Below are positions 1 to 8,756 of a DNA stretch of 64,000 bases, piece after piece. The notes beneath the pieces are model-generated. The model worked only from the letters and a program-made list of their open reading frames with translations. It ran no database searches and had not been told where the DNA came from. The stretch comes from Accumulibacter sp. (GTDB lineage Bacteria > Pseudomonadota > Gammaproteobacteria > Burkholderiales > Rhodocyclaceae). Where the stretch lies: assembly GCA_024235715.1 (NCBI GenBank), contig JACKLW010000017.1, positions 1 through 64,000 on the forward strand, read 5' to 3'. Within the stretch, counting starts at the first letter, position 1. Each line of letters opens with the position of its first letter. The position numbers and the translations under genes were made by a program.

Positions 1-112
1 AGCGTCAACCAATCAGATACTTACTTCCTTCACCTAGTCAAAGTTCGGATTAAAGCCGGGCGCGAGAAAACGACAACCCAACAACTGAAGACTCTTTTCG
101 CCGCGGCGGGCA

Positions 113-1294
113 TCAATGCCGCCGGCGACTGCGCGCAAGCGACAGCAGCATGCTGGCCAACGCAGTCAGCAGCACGATCGGCAGGGCCAGGACGTTGAGC
201 GTTGCCCAACCACCGCCGCCAACCAGCAGGCCGGCGGCAAACGAGGTCAGCCCCTGCACGCCGAGAACGATGAAATCGTTGCTGCCCTGTACTTTCGCTT
301 TCTCCTCGGGGCGGCAGCTTGCGATCAGCAGCGTCGTGCCGCCGACGAAGAGGAAATTCCATCCGACGCCGAGCAGGACCAGGGCCCACCAGAAATGCGC
401 GAGGCTGACGCCGGACAGCGCGATGGCGATGCACGCCATCAGCAGCAGCGCGCCGACCAGGAGGACAGCAAGCACGCCGAAGCGCCGGATCAGGTCACCG
501 GTGAAAAACGACGGCGCGAACATGCCGATCACGTGCCACTGCAGGATGAAGGCGGTGTCGGTGAAGGGCAGGCCACAGATATCCATCGCCAGCGGCGTCG
601 CGGTCATCAGCAGGTTCATCGTGGCGTAGCCGCAGGCGGCCGCCAGAACAGCGACGATGAACGCCGGCTGGCGCGCGATTTCGCCGAACGGACGGCCGCC
701 GGCCTGCTGCTGATGGACTGGCAGCGGCGGAATGTCGAGCCGGCTGGCAATCAGCATGGCCAGCGCGGCAAAAGCCGCCAGCGCAGCGTAGCTCGCCAGG
801 TAGGTCTGCGAAAGCAGATCGCGGGTCAGGGTGCCGACCTGCGGGCCGATGACGCCACCGACGATGCCGCCGGCCAGGGTCAGCGAAATGGCCTTCCCCG
901 TCCAGTCGGCAGGTGCCGCATCAACGGCCGCGAAGCGGTATTGCTGGCCAAAAGCGTTGTAGATGCCGGCAAGAATGGTCCCCAGACAGAGCAGCCAGAA
1001 GCTCGCGGCGTACACCGCCCACGCCGACAAGAGCGCGCCACCGATCCCGAACCCCGCACCGAGCATGAAGCCGGCACGACGGCCACGCTGCTTCATGAAC
1101 ATGGCTGCCGGAAGAGCCGCCAGCGCAGCGCCGATGACATAGGTGGTGATCGGCAGCGTCGCCAGCCGACTGTCGCTGGCGAGTTGCAGCCCGAGCAGGC
1201 CATTGATCGCCACCAGCGTCACCCCGTTGGTCAGCAGCAGCGCCTGCGCTGCAGCCAGCAGCGCAATGTTCTGTCCATACCGCAGCGCAGTCAT
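113..1294 (-). CDS. MFS transporter
   Basis: A 393-residue, very hydrophobic protein with about 12 predicted membrane helices, the usual size of a major facilitator superfamily carrier in the inner membrane. The loop after the second helix carries a basic stretch (MKQRGRRAG, about residues 67-75), which corresponds to the conserved cytoplasmic loop 2-3 of MFS proteins. The substrate cannot be read from sequence. It lies 101 bp downstream of mnmA on the same strand and could be co-transcribed with it. The ATG start is chosen because the first helix follows immediately; the ribosome binding site is weak. MFS membership is secure, specificity is unknown. Confidence 0.85.
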   Translation of the reverse strand: MTALRYGQNIALLAAAQALLLTNGVTLVAINGLLGLQLASDSRLATLPITTYVIGAALAALPAAMFMKQRGRRAGFMLGAGFGIGGALLSAWAVYAASFWLLCLGTILAGIYNAFGQQYRFAAVDAAPADWTGKAISLTLAGGIVGGVIGPQVGTLTRDLLSQTYLASYAALAAFAALAMLIASRLDIPPLPVHQQQAGGRPFGEIARQPAFIVAVLAAACGYATMNLLMTATPLAMDICGLPFTDTAFILQWHVIGMFAPSFFTGDLIRRFGVLAVLLVGALLLMACIAIALSGVSLAHFWWALVLLGVGWNFLFVGGTTLLIASCRPEEKAKVQGSNDFIVLGVQGLTSFAAGLLVGGGGWATLNVLALPIVLLTALASMLLSLARSRRRH

Positions 1295-1395
1295 CGGCGT
1301 CGGCGATCATCCAGCGAACGAACGGACCGCGACCCGCAAGTGCGGCGCGCAGAGCAGCGCCGGCCAGGCCCGATCGGTTTCACGAAGGACGCGGC

Positions 1396-2496
1396 TCAGG
1401 CGATAACGCCACCGCCCAGACAGACCCGGCTCTCGTAGACCACGACCGACTGACCCGGGGTCACTGCCCATTGCGGCTCGGCGAAGCGGATCAGACAGGC
1501 GTCGGCATCCGCGCGCTCGACCTCGCAGGCCGCGTCGGCCTGTCGGTAACGTGTCTTGGCAGTGTAGACCCAGTGCGTGTGTGGTGCCTCACCGGCCACC
1601 CAGGAGAGATCCCCGGCGCTCAGTTCTTCGGCCAGCAGTGCCGGATGCGCATGCCCCTGGACGACATAGAGGATGTTGTTGGCGACATCCTTGCGGGCGA
1701 CGAACCAGGCGTCATGATCACCGCTGTCGCTGCCCTTGCCGCCCTTTACGCCACCAATGTGCAAGCCCTTGCGCTGGCCGACGGTGTGGTAGGCGACGCC
1801 GTCGTGCTCGCCGAGCAGGCGATCGTCGTCGAGGCCGCGAATCTCGCCCTTCTTGCGGGGCAGGTAGCGCATCAGGAACTCCTTGAACGGTCGTTCGCCG
1901 ATGAAGCAGATGCCGGTCGAATCCTTCTTGAGCGCCACATGCAGTCCGGCTGCTTCGGCGATCTTGCGCACCTCGCGCTTGTAGAGGCCGGCCAGCGGAA
2001 ACAGCGTCTTTGACAACTGCTGCTGATTGAGGCGGTGCAGGAAGTAGCTCTGGTCCTTGGTGCCGTCTTCGGCCTTACGCAACTGGAAAGCGCCAGCAAA
2101 TTCGCGTACGCCAGCGTAATGCCCGGTGGCGATGCGATCGGCGCCGATGCGCAACGCGTGCTCGAGAAAGGCGCTGAACTTGATCTCCGAGTTGCACAGG
2201 ACATCCGGGTTCGGCGTCCGCCCCGCCTGATACTCTTTCAGGAAGTGGGCGAAAACGCGCTCCTTGTATTCGGCGGCGAAATTGACCACTTCAACGTCGA
2301 TGCCGATCATGTCGGCGATGCTGATCACATCGACCAGATCCTGGCGTGACGAGCAATACTCATCGCTGTCGTCGTCCTCCCAGTTCTTCATGAACAGGCC
2401 GAGCACGTGCCAGCCCTGCTCCTTGAGCAACATGGCCGCCACCGCCGAATCGACGCCGCCGGACAAGCCGACGACCACCGTCTTTGCCTCGTTCAT
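1396..2496 (-). CDS. mnmA: tRNA-specific 2-thiouridylase MnmA
   Basis: MnmA installs sulfur at position 2 of the wobble uridine (U34) of tRNAs for Lys, Glu and Gln, using ATP to activate the base and sulfur relayed by the Tus system. The 366-residue product has the PP-loop SGGVDS at residues 12-17. The two family cysteines are visible in [11 protein letters not shown] (about residue 100) and TGICFIGE (about residue 200). The frame is open 32 codons further upstream, but the ATG at 2496 matches the family N-terminus ([14 protein letters not shown]). It follows the hypothetical gene at 2510 by 13 bp and a nudJ-like gene before that; nudJ also precedes mnmA in E. coli. Confidence 0.97.
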   Translation of the reverse strand: MNEAKTVVVGLSGGVDSAVAAMLLKEQGWHVLGLFMKNWEDDDSDEYCSSRQDLVDVISIADMIGIDVEVVNFAAEYKERVFAHFLKEYQAGRTPNPDVLCNSEIKFSAFLEHALRIGADRIATGHYAGVREFAGAFQLRKAEDGTKDQSYFLHRLNQQQLSKTLFPLAGLYKREVRKIAEAAGLHVALKKDSTGICFIGERPFKEFLMRYLPRKKGEIRGLDDDRLLGEHDGVAYHTVGQRKGLHIGGVKGGKGSDSGDHDAWFVARKDVANNILYVVQGHAHPALLAEELSAGDLSWVAGEAPHTHWVYTAKTRYRQADAACEVERADADACLIRFAEPQWAVTPGQSVVVYESRVCLGGGVIA

Positions 2497-2509
2497 GCCA
2501 TTGCCTCTA

Positions 2510-3187
2510 CTAGCGTTCAATCGTCTGGTCCTGCCCGCGACCGTGCACCGCCGTCGTCGGCCGCAGTTCATCGTCCCCGCGATCATGGTCATCCCGGCCA
2601 GCGAACCAGTCCTGCAGAGCGATCACCACCGCTGGCTGACCGTTGTCGCGAAACCAGCTATCGACGACGTAGCGCGCCGCTTCGACTTCCGCATTCGCTC
2701 GCTTCACCTCAGCAGCGCTGTCCACCACCGGCTCGACCGCCCCCGTTTCTTCTATCTGTGCCGAATAGTGCACCTGAAACAGATAGCGGACACGCGATAC
2801 AGGCTCCAGGACGCGATGGAAACGCAGCCAGCCGCGCGCCTCCAGCAAGCGCAACAGACGCGTCGTCGTGGTCGAGTGGTCGATGCAGTCCATCCGTCCC
2901 TCGACGCCATCATCGGCGGTGTTGCCTCCCCGGTCGGCCGAAACCGGCGTCTGCTGTCCCGCCCAGCCGAGCAGCCAGCCGACCGCCAGCGACAGCGCCT
3001 GGCGTTCGTCGGCGGCGGTCCTTGCCGCGGCGAGCAGCGTCTGCACCTGCGCCAGTTGCTCGTCGGCATAGATCACCTCGGCCTGCGCCGGGCAACCATA
3101 GTTGTAGCAGACGCTGACCGCCTCGCCGGCATTGACCGGCAGCACTCCGGCCAGCGGCAGCATCGGCAGCCATTTCGGCCAGATCAC
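2510..3187 (-). CDS. conserved hypothetical protein between nudJ-like gene and mnmA
   Basis: A protein of about 225 residues that I do not recognise. The frame is open upstream to 3310 but that would overlap the Nudix gene deeply. A GTG at 3187 overlaps the Nudix stop codon as GTGA, which is the most economical start. No clear signal peptide or membrane helix is seen. Visible features are an N-terminal cysteine pair (VCYNYGC), a central alpha-helical part and a charged His/Asp/Arg-rich C-terminus. Tight coupling to the Nudix gene above and mnmA 13 bp below suggests co-expression, not necessarily shared function. Confidence 0.7.
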   Translation of the reverse strand: MIWPKWLPMLPLAGVLPVNAGEAVSVCYNYGCPAQAEVIYADEQLAQVQTLLAAARTAADERQALSLAVGWLLGWAGQQTPVSADRGGNTADDGVEGRMDCIDHSTTTTRLLRLLEARGWLRFHRVLEPVSRVRYLFQVHYSAQIEETGAVEPVVDSAAEVKRANAEVEAARYVVDSWFRDNGQPAVVIALQDWFAGRDDHDRGDDELRPTTAVHGRGQDQTIER

Positions 3188-3630
3188 GGACAATGGGTCA
3201 ACAGTTCCAGGGGATAACGCCGGCCCGCCAGCCAGTCCTCGATGCAACGCATTACCAATGGGCTGCGATGCTGCGCCTGCAGCGCCCGAATCTCCGCCAG
3301 CGTCAGCCAATGCGCCGCCAGGATGCCGGAATCGAGTTGCCGTCCCGGATCGTGCGCGGTCAGTTCGCCGCCGAAGCTGAAGCGCAGGTAGGTGACATCA
3401 CGCGCCTCGTTACGGCAATTGTATATGCCAACCAGGTATTTCGGATCAATGGTATGGGCCGTCTCTTCCAGCGTTTCGCGGATCACCGCGTCGATCAGCG
3501 ATTCGCGGCACTCGAGGTGGCCGGCCGGCTGATTGTAGCAAATACCGTGCTCGGTTTCCTCCTCGACGAGCAGAAAGCGACCTTCGCGTTCGAGCACCGC
3601 GGCAACCGTGACGTTGGGTTTCCAGACCAT
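3184..3630 (-). CDS. nudJ: Nudix hydrolase, NudJ-like
   Basis: A 148-residue Nudix pyrophosphohydrolase. The Nudix box is complete enough to place metal binding: G-H-L-E-C-R-E, then seven residues, then R-E-T-L-E-E-T (about residues 38-60), with the last family glycine replaced by alanine. NudJ enzymes hydrolyse nucleoside di- and triphosphates and the thiamin precursor HMP-PP. The call rests on size, on the start VWKPNVTVAAV, which resembles NudJ, and on position upstream of mnmA as in E. coli. The ATG at 3630 is used; the frame is open 15 codons further. The stop overlaps the GTG start of the next gene. Confidence 0.85.
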   Translation of the reverse strand: MVWKPNVTVAAVLEREGRFLLVEEETEHGICYNQPAGHLECRESLIDAVIRETLEETAHTIDPKYLVGIYNCRNEARDVTYLRFSFGGELTAHDPGRQLDSGILAAHWLTLAEIRALQAQHRSPLVMRCIEDWLAGRRYPLELLTHCP

Positions 3631-3738
3631 TCGAGAAGCCTTGTGGATAGGGACAGCTCGGCATTTTACCGCCAACCGGGAAGCGAAATCGGCTAAACTT
3701 TCCGCTTCAGGAATTCCGGCAAAGAGGGAGAGCAGACC

Positions 3739-4659
3739 ATGTCAATGGCAGATCGCGACGGGTACATATGGCACGACGGCAAGCTGGTGCCGTGGCGCGA
3801 GGCCACAACGCATGTGCTGACCCACACCCTGCACTACGGAATGGGCGTGTTTGAAGGAATCCGGGCCTACAAGGCCGAACAGGGGACCGCAATCTTTCGT
3901 CTCGAAGAGCATACCGACCGGCTGTTCAATTCGGCGTACATCTTCCAGATGAAAATGCCTTATGACAAGGAAGCGCTGCTCGAAGCACAGAAGGAAGTGG
4001 TCCGCGCCAACGCGCTCGAATCGTGCTACATCCGGCCGATCGTCTTCTACGGTTCCGAAGCCATGGGCATCGCCGCCACGGCAGTCAGTACGCATGTCGC
4101 GATCGCCGCCTGGCCGTGGGGTGCCTACCTCGGCGCCGAAGGCATGGAAAAAGGCATCCGCGTCAAGACCTCGTCCTTCGCCCGGCATCACGTGAACATC
4201 AACATGTGCCGCTCGAAGTCGGTCGGCACCTATACCAACTCGATCCTCGCGCACCAGGAAGTGGCGCACGATGGCTACGACGAGGCGCTGCTGCTCGACG
4301 TCGACGGCTACGTCGCCGAGGGGGCCGGCGAGAATATCTTCATCGTCAAGCGCGGCAAGCTGTACACCCCGGACCTGACATCCTGCCTCGAAGGCATCAC
4401 CCGCGCCACGGTGCTCGAGTTCGCTGATGAACTGGGCATCCCGGTGATCGAGAAACGCATCACGCGCGACGAGGTGTATTGCGCCGATGAGGCCTTCTTT
4501 ACCGGTACCGCTGCCGAAGTCACGCCGATTAGGGAACTCGACAATCGCCAGATCGGCGGCGGCCATCGCGGACCGATCACGACCAGAATCCAGAGTCTTT
4601 ATTTCGACTGCGTGAACGGCCGACTACCGGCGCATGCAGACTGGCTCGCCTACGTCTAA
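3739..4659 (+). CDS. ilvE: branched-chain amino acid aminotransferase
   Basis: A 306-residue fold-type IV PLP enzyme that makes the last step of valine, leucine and isoleucine synthesis by transferring an amino group from glutamate to the keto acids. Family marks are HYGMGVFEGIRAYK near residues 32-45, the lysine region CRSKSVGTYTNSILA (about residues 155-170) and the cofactor-binding ending EVTPIREL. A purine-rich ribosome binding site (gagggagagc) precedes the ATG at 3739; an alternative ATG lies two codons in. The gene diverges from the nudJ-like gene, with 108 bp between the two start codons. Confidence 0.96.
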   Translation: MSMADRDGYIWHDGKLVPWREATTHVLTHTLHYGMGVFEGIRAYKAEQGTAIFRLEEHTDRLFNSAYIFQMKMPYDKEALLEAQKEVVRANALESCYIRPIVFYGSEAMGIAATAVSTHVAIAAWPWGAYLGAEGMEKGIRVKTSSFARHHVNINMCRSKSVGTYTNSILAHQEVAHDGYDEALLLDVDGYVAEGAGENIFIVKRGKLYTPDLTSCLEGITRATVLEFADELGIPVIEKRITRDEVYCADEAFFTGTAAEVTPIRELDNRQIGGGHRGPITTRIQSLYFDCVNGRLPAHADWLAYV

Positions 4660-4682
4660 CCCCAGTTTGCAAGGTTGCCACC

Positions 4683-4880
4683 ATGTCCCAGACCACCCAG
4701 CAGAAGCCCATCGAAATCACCGCCAATGATCTGCCGCTGCATTGCCCGCGTTCGGACGCCCCGCTGTGGGCCAGGCATCCGCGCGTGTTTCTCGAGATCT
4801 CCCACACTCGCGAAGCGGTTTGCCCGTACTGCAGCGCCCACTATGTGCTCACCGGCGAACTGCCGAAGGGACACCACTGA
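4683..4880 (+). CDS. small CHCC zinc-finger domain protein
   Basis: A 65-residue protein with the pattern Cys-21, His-41, Cys-47, Cys-50 (ending CPYCSAHY), typical of the zf-CHCC family related to the mitochondrial complex I subunit NDUFS6. Bacterial members are tiny, widespread in Proteobacteria and mostly without assigned function. It starts 23 bp after ilvE and is followed 40 bp later by waaF; an ilvE - zinc finger - waaF order is familiar to me from beta-proteobacterial genomes. The AAGG upstream of ATG 4683 is a plausible ribosome binding site. Confidence 0.85.
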   Translation: MSQTTQQKPIEITANDLPLHCPRSDAPLWARHPRVFLEISHTREAVCPYCSAHYVLTGELPKGHH

Positions 4881-4920
4881 TCCGGCTGTCCGCTTCGCGT
4901 CGCCAGCTGAACAAGGGCTC

Positions 4921-5937
4921 ATGAAGGCACTGATCGTCGCCCCCTCCTGGATCGGCGACACGGTTCTCGCGCAACCGCTGTTCAGGCGACTGCACGAACG
5001 CACGCCAGGCCTGCAGCTCGACGCGCTGGCGCCACACTGGGTGGCCCCCGTCCTCGAACGAATGCCGGAAATCGCGCAGGTCGTCGATAGCCCGTTCGCA
5101 CACGGCGAGCTGTCATTGAAGGCACGTCACCGCCTCGCCCGCCGGCTGGCAGCGAACAACTACCAGCGTGCCTACATCTTGCCGAATTCGCTCAAATCGG
5201 CGCTGGTTCCGTTCTTCGCCAACATCCCCGAGCGCATCGGCTTTGTCGGCGAGAGCCGCTACGGTCTGATCAACGGCCGGCATCGGCTGGACAAGACTCT
5301 GCTGCCGCAAATGGCCGAACGCTTCGCCCAACTCGCCGAGAATCCCGGGGAGCCGCTGCCGAGGCCGCTGCCGCTGCCGCGGCTGACTTCCAGCAGCAAA
5401 CAGCGCGCCGACACGCTCGCGGCGCTCACCGTCGATCTGCCCGGCAAACTGGCGGTGTTCTGCCCCGGCGCCGAATATGGCCCGGCCAAACGCTGGCCAG
5501 CTCGGCATTTCGCGGTGCTGTCCGATGCCCTGACGGCGCGCGGCTACGCCGTCTGGCTGCTCGGCTCGGCCAAGGACAGCGCAGTCGCGGAAGAGATCGT
5601 CGGTCGGGCGCAAGCGACGACGCGGCCGCGCAGTTTCTGCGGCTCGACATCGCTGAGCCAGGCCATCGACCTGCTGGCGGCGGCATCTTTCGTGGTCTGC
5701 AACGATTCCGGCCTGATGCACGTGGCGGCAGCACTCGGTCGGCCGCTGATCGCGGTCTATGGCTCGTCTTCGCCCGGCTTCACGCCACCGCTGTCGGAGC
5801 AGGCGACGGTGATCAGCCTGGGGCTCGAATGCAGCCCCTGTTTCAAGCGCGAATGTCCACTCGGCCACCTCGATTGCCTGAACAAGCTCGAACCCCAGCG
5901 CGTGCTCGATGCCTGCCTGGCGAGGACAGCAGCGTGA
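4921..5937 (+). CDS. waaF: lipopolysaccharide heptosyltransferase II
   Basis: WaaF adds the second heptose to the inner core of lipopolysaccharide at the cytoplasmic face of the inner membrane, using ADP-heptose. The 338-residue product begins MKALIVAPSWIGDTVLAQP, the glycosyltransferase family 9 donor-site start. It carries AEYGPAKRWP in mid-protein and NDSGLMHVAAALGRP before the C-terminal GT-B domain, all expected for WaaF. A longer open frame reaches back to 4675, but the ATG at 4921 fits the family and has AGGG upstream. Its stop overlaps the GTG start of the next gene. Confidence 0.95.
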   Translation: MKALIVAPSWIGDTVLAQPLFRRLHERTPGLQLDALAPHWVAPVLERMPEIAQVVDSPFAHGELSLKARHRLARRLAANNYQRAYILPNSLKSALVPFFANIPERIGFVGESRYGLINGRHRLDKTLLPQMAERFAQLAENPGEPLPRPLPLPRLTSSSKQRADTLAALTVDLPGKLAVFCPGAEYGPAKRWPARHFAVLSDALTARGYAVWLLGSAKDSAVAEEIVGRAQATTRPRSFCGSTSLSQAIDLLAAASFVVCNDSGLMHVAAALGRPLIAVYGSSSPGFTPPLSEQATVISLGLECSPCFKRECPLGHLDCLNKLEPQRVLDACLARTAA

Positions 5938-6383
5938 TCACGGTCTTCGCCTCCCCGGACGATGTCGAGGCGGCCTTCTACGAAGCCATCGCCCGTGCCG
6001 ACCTGGTCGCCCTGATGAGCGTCTGGGCCGACGACGAGGAGATCGTCTGTATCCACCCGACCGGCCAGCGCCTCAGCGGTACCGCGGCGATCCGCGACAG
6101 CTGGCGCAGCATCTTCGCCAACAACCCGCGCCTCAAGGTGCGCCTGTCGCGCGTCCTGCGCTGGAACAGCATGCTGCTGGCAGTGCATAACGTCGTCGAG
6201 ACCCTGTATATCGGCGACGAGCAGAAAGCCCATGGTCCGATGCTGGCGACCAACGTCTTCCAGCGCGGCGCCACCGGCTGGCGGCTGCTCGCGCACCATT
6301 CTTCGAGCGCGGCAGACCAGGATCTGGCCGACAGGCGGGCCGCTGGCGAGCGCGACGGGGATACGCAGCGGACCCTGCATTGA
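5934..6383 (+). CDS. SnoaL/NTF2-like (DUF4440-type) protein
   Basis: A 149-residue single-domain protein with the NTF2-like cone-fold pattern: a helix (VEAAFYEAIARADLVALMSVW), an acidic strand with ICIHP-like sequence (DEEIVCIHPTGQ), then a curved sheet ending WRLLAHHSS. Such proteins are often annotated as ketosteroid-isomerase-like, but the reaction cannot be inferred. The start is taken as GTG 5934 because it overlaps the waaF stop (GTGA); upstream residues in this frame overlap waaF. Its own stop overlaps the TTG start of the hydrolase gene, so the three genes look translationally coupled. Confidence 0.82.
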   Translation: MITVFASPDDVEAAFYEAIARADLVALMSVWADDEEIVCIHPTGQRLSGTAAIRDSWRSIFANNPRLKVRLSRVLRWNSMLLAVHNVVETLYIGDEQKAHGPMLATNVFQRGATGWRLLAHHSSSAADQDLADRRAAGERDGDTQRTLH

Positions 6384-7351
6384 CCGCTTACCGTTCGCCC
6401 TTCTGGCTGCCCGGCGGGCACACCCAGACCATCTACCCACTGCTGATCAAGCCCTCTCCCCCGCCCTATCGCCGCGAGCGCTGGGAAACGCCGGACGGCG
6501 ACTTCATCGACCTCGACTGGAACGATCCGTCACCGGCGACAAGCGCATCGCACTCGTCGCCGGTGCTGGTGCTTTTCCACGGCCTCGAAGGCAGTTCGGG
6601 CAGCCACTATGCGATCAGCCTGATGCGCGCTGCCGTTGCCATCGGCTGGACCGGCGTGGTGGTAAATTTTCGCGGCTGTTCGGGTGAGATCAATCGCCTG
6701 CCGCGCGCCTACCATTCCGGCGACAGCGCCGAGATCGACTGGATCCTGCAGCGCCTCCGGCAGCGCTTTCCGCAACGCCCCCGCTACGCGGTCGGCGTCT
6801 CGCTGGGCGGCAACGCGCTGCTCAAGTGGCTCGGCGAACGCGAAACGGCGGCCGGCACCTGCCTGCAAGCGGCAGCAGCGATCAGCGCACCGCTCGACCT
6901 CAGCGCCTCGGGAACTCACCTCGGACGCGGCTTCAACCGCCTCTACAGCAGGCACTTCCTGCACACTCTCAAGCGCAAGGCGGCGGCAAAACTGCGCCTG
7001 CACCCCGGCCTCTTCGACGCGCAGCGGCTGCGCGCGGCCAACAGCCTGTACGCGTTCGACGACCTGGTCACCGCGCCCTTGCATGGCTTCGCAGGCGCCG
7101 AAGACTACTGGCGACGCGCGTCGAGCAAGCCCTGGCTCAAAGGCATCCGGTTGCGGACACTGTTGCTCAATGCGCGCAACGATCCCTTCATGCCGGCGCG
7201 GGTGTTGCCCTCTCCCGGCCAGGCGGGCGCCAGCGTGCTCCTGGAGTTTCCGCTGCAGGGTGGCCACGTCGGTTTCGTTGCCGGCCACCCGCCGGGGCGA
7301 CTCGACTGGCTGCCGCAACGCATTCTTCATTTTTTTCGACACGAGGTCTGA
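6380..7351 (+). CDS. alpha/beta-fold hydrolase, YheT family
   Basis: A 323-residue alpha/beta hydrolase of the YheT/UPF0017 group. It opens with the characteristic FWLPGGHTQTIYP and keeps a plausible triad: serine in GVSLGGNALLKW, aspartate in NARNDPFM and histidine in GGHVGFV. E. coli YheT is described as a putative esterase with no defined substrate. The start is TTG at 6380, overlapping the preceding stop as TTGA; no ATG lies near. The phosphomannomutase gene starts one base after its stop codon. Confidence 0.88.
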   Translation: MTAYRSPFWLPGGHTQTIYPLLIKPSPPPYRRERWETPDGDFIDLDWNDPSPATSASHSSPVLVLFHGLEGSSGSHYAISLMRAAVAIGWTGVVVNFRGCSGEINRLPRAYHSGDSAEIDWILQRLRQRFPQRPRYAVGVSLGGNALLKWLGERETAAGTCLQAAAAISAPLDLSASGTHLGRGFNRLYSRHFLHTLKRKAAAKLRLHPGLFDAQRLRAANSLYAFDDLVTAPLHGFAGAEDYWRRASSKPWLKGIRLRTLLLNARNDPFMPARVLPSPGQAGASVLLEFPLQGGHVGFVAGHPPGRLDWLPQRILHFFRHEV

Positions 7352-8752
7352 ATGAACACCAATGCCACCCCCAATGCATCCCCGTTGCCAGCCGAAATCT
7401 TCAAGGCCTACGACATTCGCGGCATCGTCGGCACGACGCTGACCACCGACATCGTCCGCCGTATCGGCCATGGCCTCGGATCGCTGGCGGTCGACCGCGG
7501 TCAGCGGGCCATCGCCGTCGGCCGCGACGGTCGCCTTTCCGGACCCGGATTGTCGGCAGCGCTGATGGAAGGTATCCGCCTGGCGGGCATAGACACCATC
7601 GACGTCGGCTGCGTACCAACGCCGGTTGCCTACTTCGCGGCGCACGAACTCGGCTGCGACAGTTGTGTGGCGGTCACCGGCAGCCACAATCCGCCGGACT
7701 ACAACGGCCTGAAAATGGTCGTCGGCGGCGAGACCCTGGCCGGAGAGACGATTCAGGGAATCCGTCGGCGCGTCGATACCGGCGACCTGCACAACGGTGC
7801 CGGGCAGGCCAGCAGCGCCGACGTCCAGCCGGCCTACCTGGCACGCATCGTCGACGACGTCCACCTGGCGCGGCCGATGAAGGTCGTCATCGACTGCGGC
7901 AACGGCGTCGCCGGCGTGATCGCTGCGCAGCTCTTCCGCTCGCTCGGCTGCGAGCTGGTCGAGCTGTTCTGCGAGGTCGACGGCAACTTTCCGAACCACC
8001 ATCCCGACCCGTCGAAACCCGAGAATCTGCAGGACGTGATCCGCGCCCTGCGCGACAGCGATGCCGAACTCGGGCTGGCCTTCGACGGCGACGGCGACCG
8101 CCTCGGCGTGGTCACCAGGGAGGGTCAGATCATCTACCCGGATCGCCAGTTGATGCTCTTTGCCGCCGACGTACTCAGTCGCTGCCCCGGCCAGCAGATC
8201 ATCTACGACGTCAAATGCACCCGCCGTCTGGCGCCCTGGATCCGGGAACATGGCGGCGAGCCGCTGATGTGGAAGACCGGACACGCGCTGGTCAAGGCCA
8301 AACTGAAGGAAACCGGCGCGCCGCTTGCTGGCGAAATGAGCGGCCACGTATTCTTCAAGGAGCGCTGGTTCGGTTTCGACGACGGCCTCTACGCCGGTGC
8401 CCGCCTGCTCGAAATCCTGTCTCGTGCCGGCGACGCCAGCGCCGTACTCGCTGCCCTGCCCGACAGCAGTTCGACGCCCGAACTCAACATCAGCATGCAG
8501 GAAGGCGAGCCCGTCGCGCTGATCGAGGAACTGCGGCACAATGCCCGCTTCGCAGGCGCCCGCGAGATCATCACCATCGACGGGCTGCGCGTCGAGTACG
8601 CGGACGGCTTCGGCCTGGCGCGGCCATCGAACACCACGCCGGTGGTGGTACTGCGCTTCGAAGCCGACGACGGCGCCGCGCTGGCGCGCATCCAGGCCGA
8701 TTTCCGCCGGGTTTTCAACGCCGCGCGCCCGGGTTTGGCACTGCCCTTCTGA
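7352..8752 (+). CDS. phosphomannomutase / phosphoglucomutase
   Basis: A 466-residue alpha-D-phosphohexomutase that interconverts hexose 6- and 1-phosphates, feeding GDP-mannose, UDP-glucose and lipopolysaccharide precursor synthesis. The four signature loops are present: phosphoserine TGSHNPPDYNG, metal-binding DGDGDRLGVV, sugar-binding GEMSGHVFFKERWFGFDD and phosphate-binding PSNTTPVVVLRFE. The start IFKAYDIRG resembles Pseudomonas AlgC, a dual mannose/glucose enzyme, so I leave the symbol open between algC, manB and pgm. Location just after waaF and YheT fits an envelope-polysaccharide role. Confidence 0.94.
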   Translation: MNTNATPNASPLPAEIFKAYDIRGIVGTTLTTDIVRRIGHGLGSLAVDRGQRAIAVGRDGRLSGPGLSAALMEGIRLAGIDTIDVGCVPTPVAYFAAHELGCDSCVAVTGSHNPPDYNGLKMVVGGETLAGETIQGIRRRVDTGDLHNGAGQASSADVQPAYLARIVDDVHLARPMKVVIDCGNGVAGVIAAQLFRSLGCELVELFCEVDGNFPNHHPDPSKPENLQDVIRALRDSDAELGLAFDGDGDRLGVVTREGQIIYPDRQLMLFAADVLSRCPGQQIIYDVKCTRRLAPWIREHGGEPLMWKTGHALVKAKLKETGAPLAGEMSGHVFFKERWFGFDDGLYAGARLLEILSRAGDASAVLAALPDSSSTPELNISMQEGEPVALIEELRHNARFAGAREIITIDGLRVEYADGFGLARPSNTTPVVVLRFEADDGAALARIQADFRRVFNAARPGLALPF

Positions 8753-8756
8753 GGCC

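Noticed and set aside
116-1438. Long plus-strand frame (440 codons) opposite the MFS gene
   Set aside because: Arg/Gln-rich low-complexity translation on the antisense strand of a clear membrane transporter; a typical GC-rich shadow.
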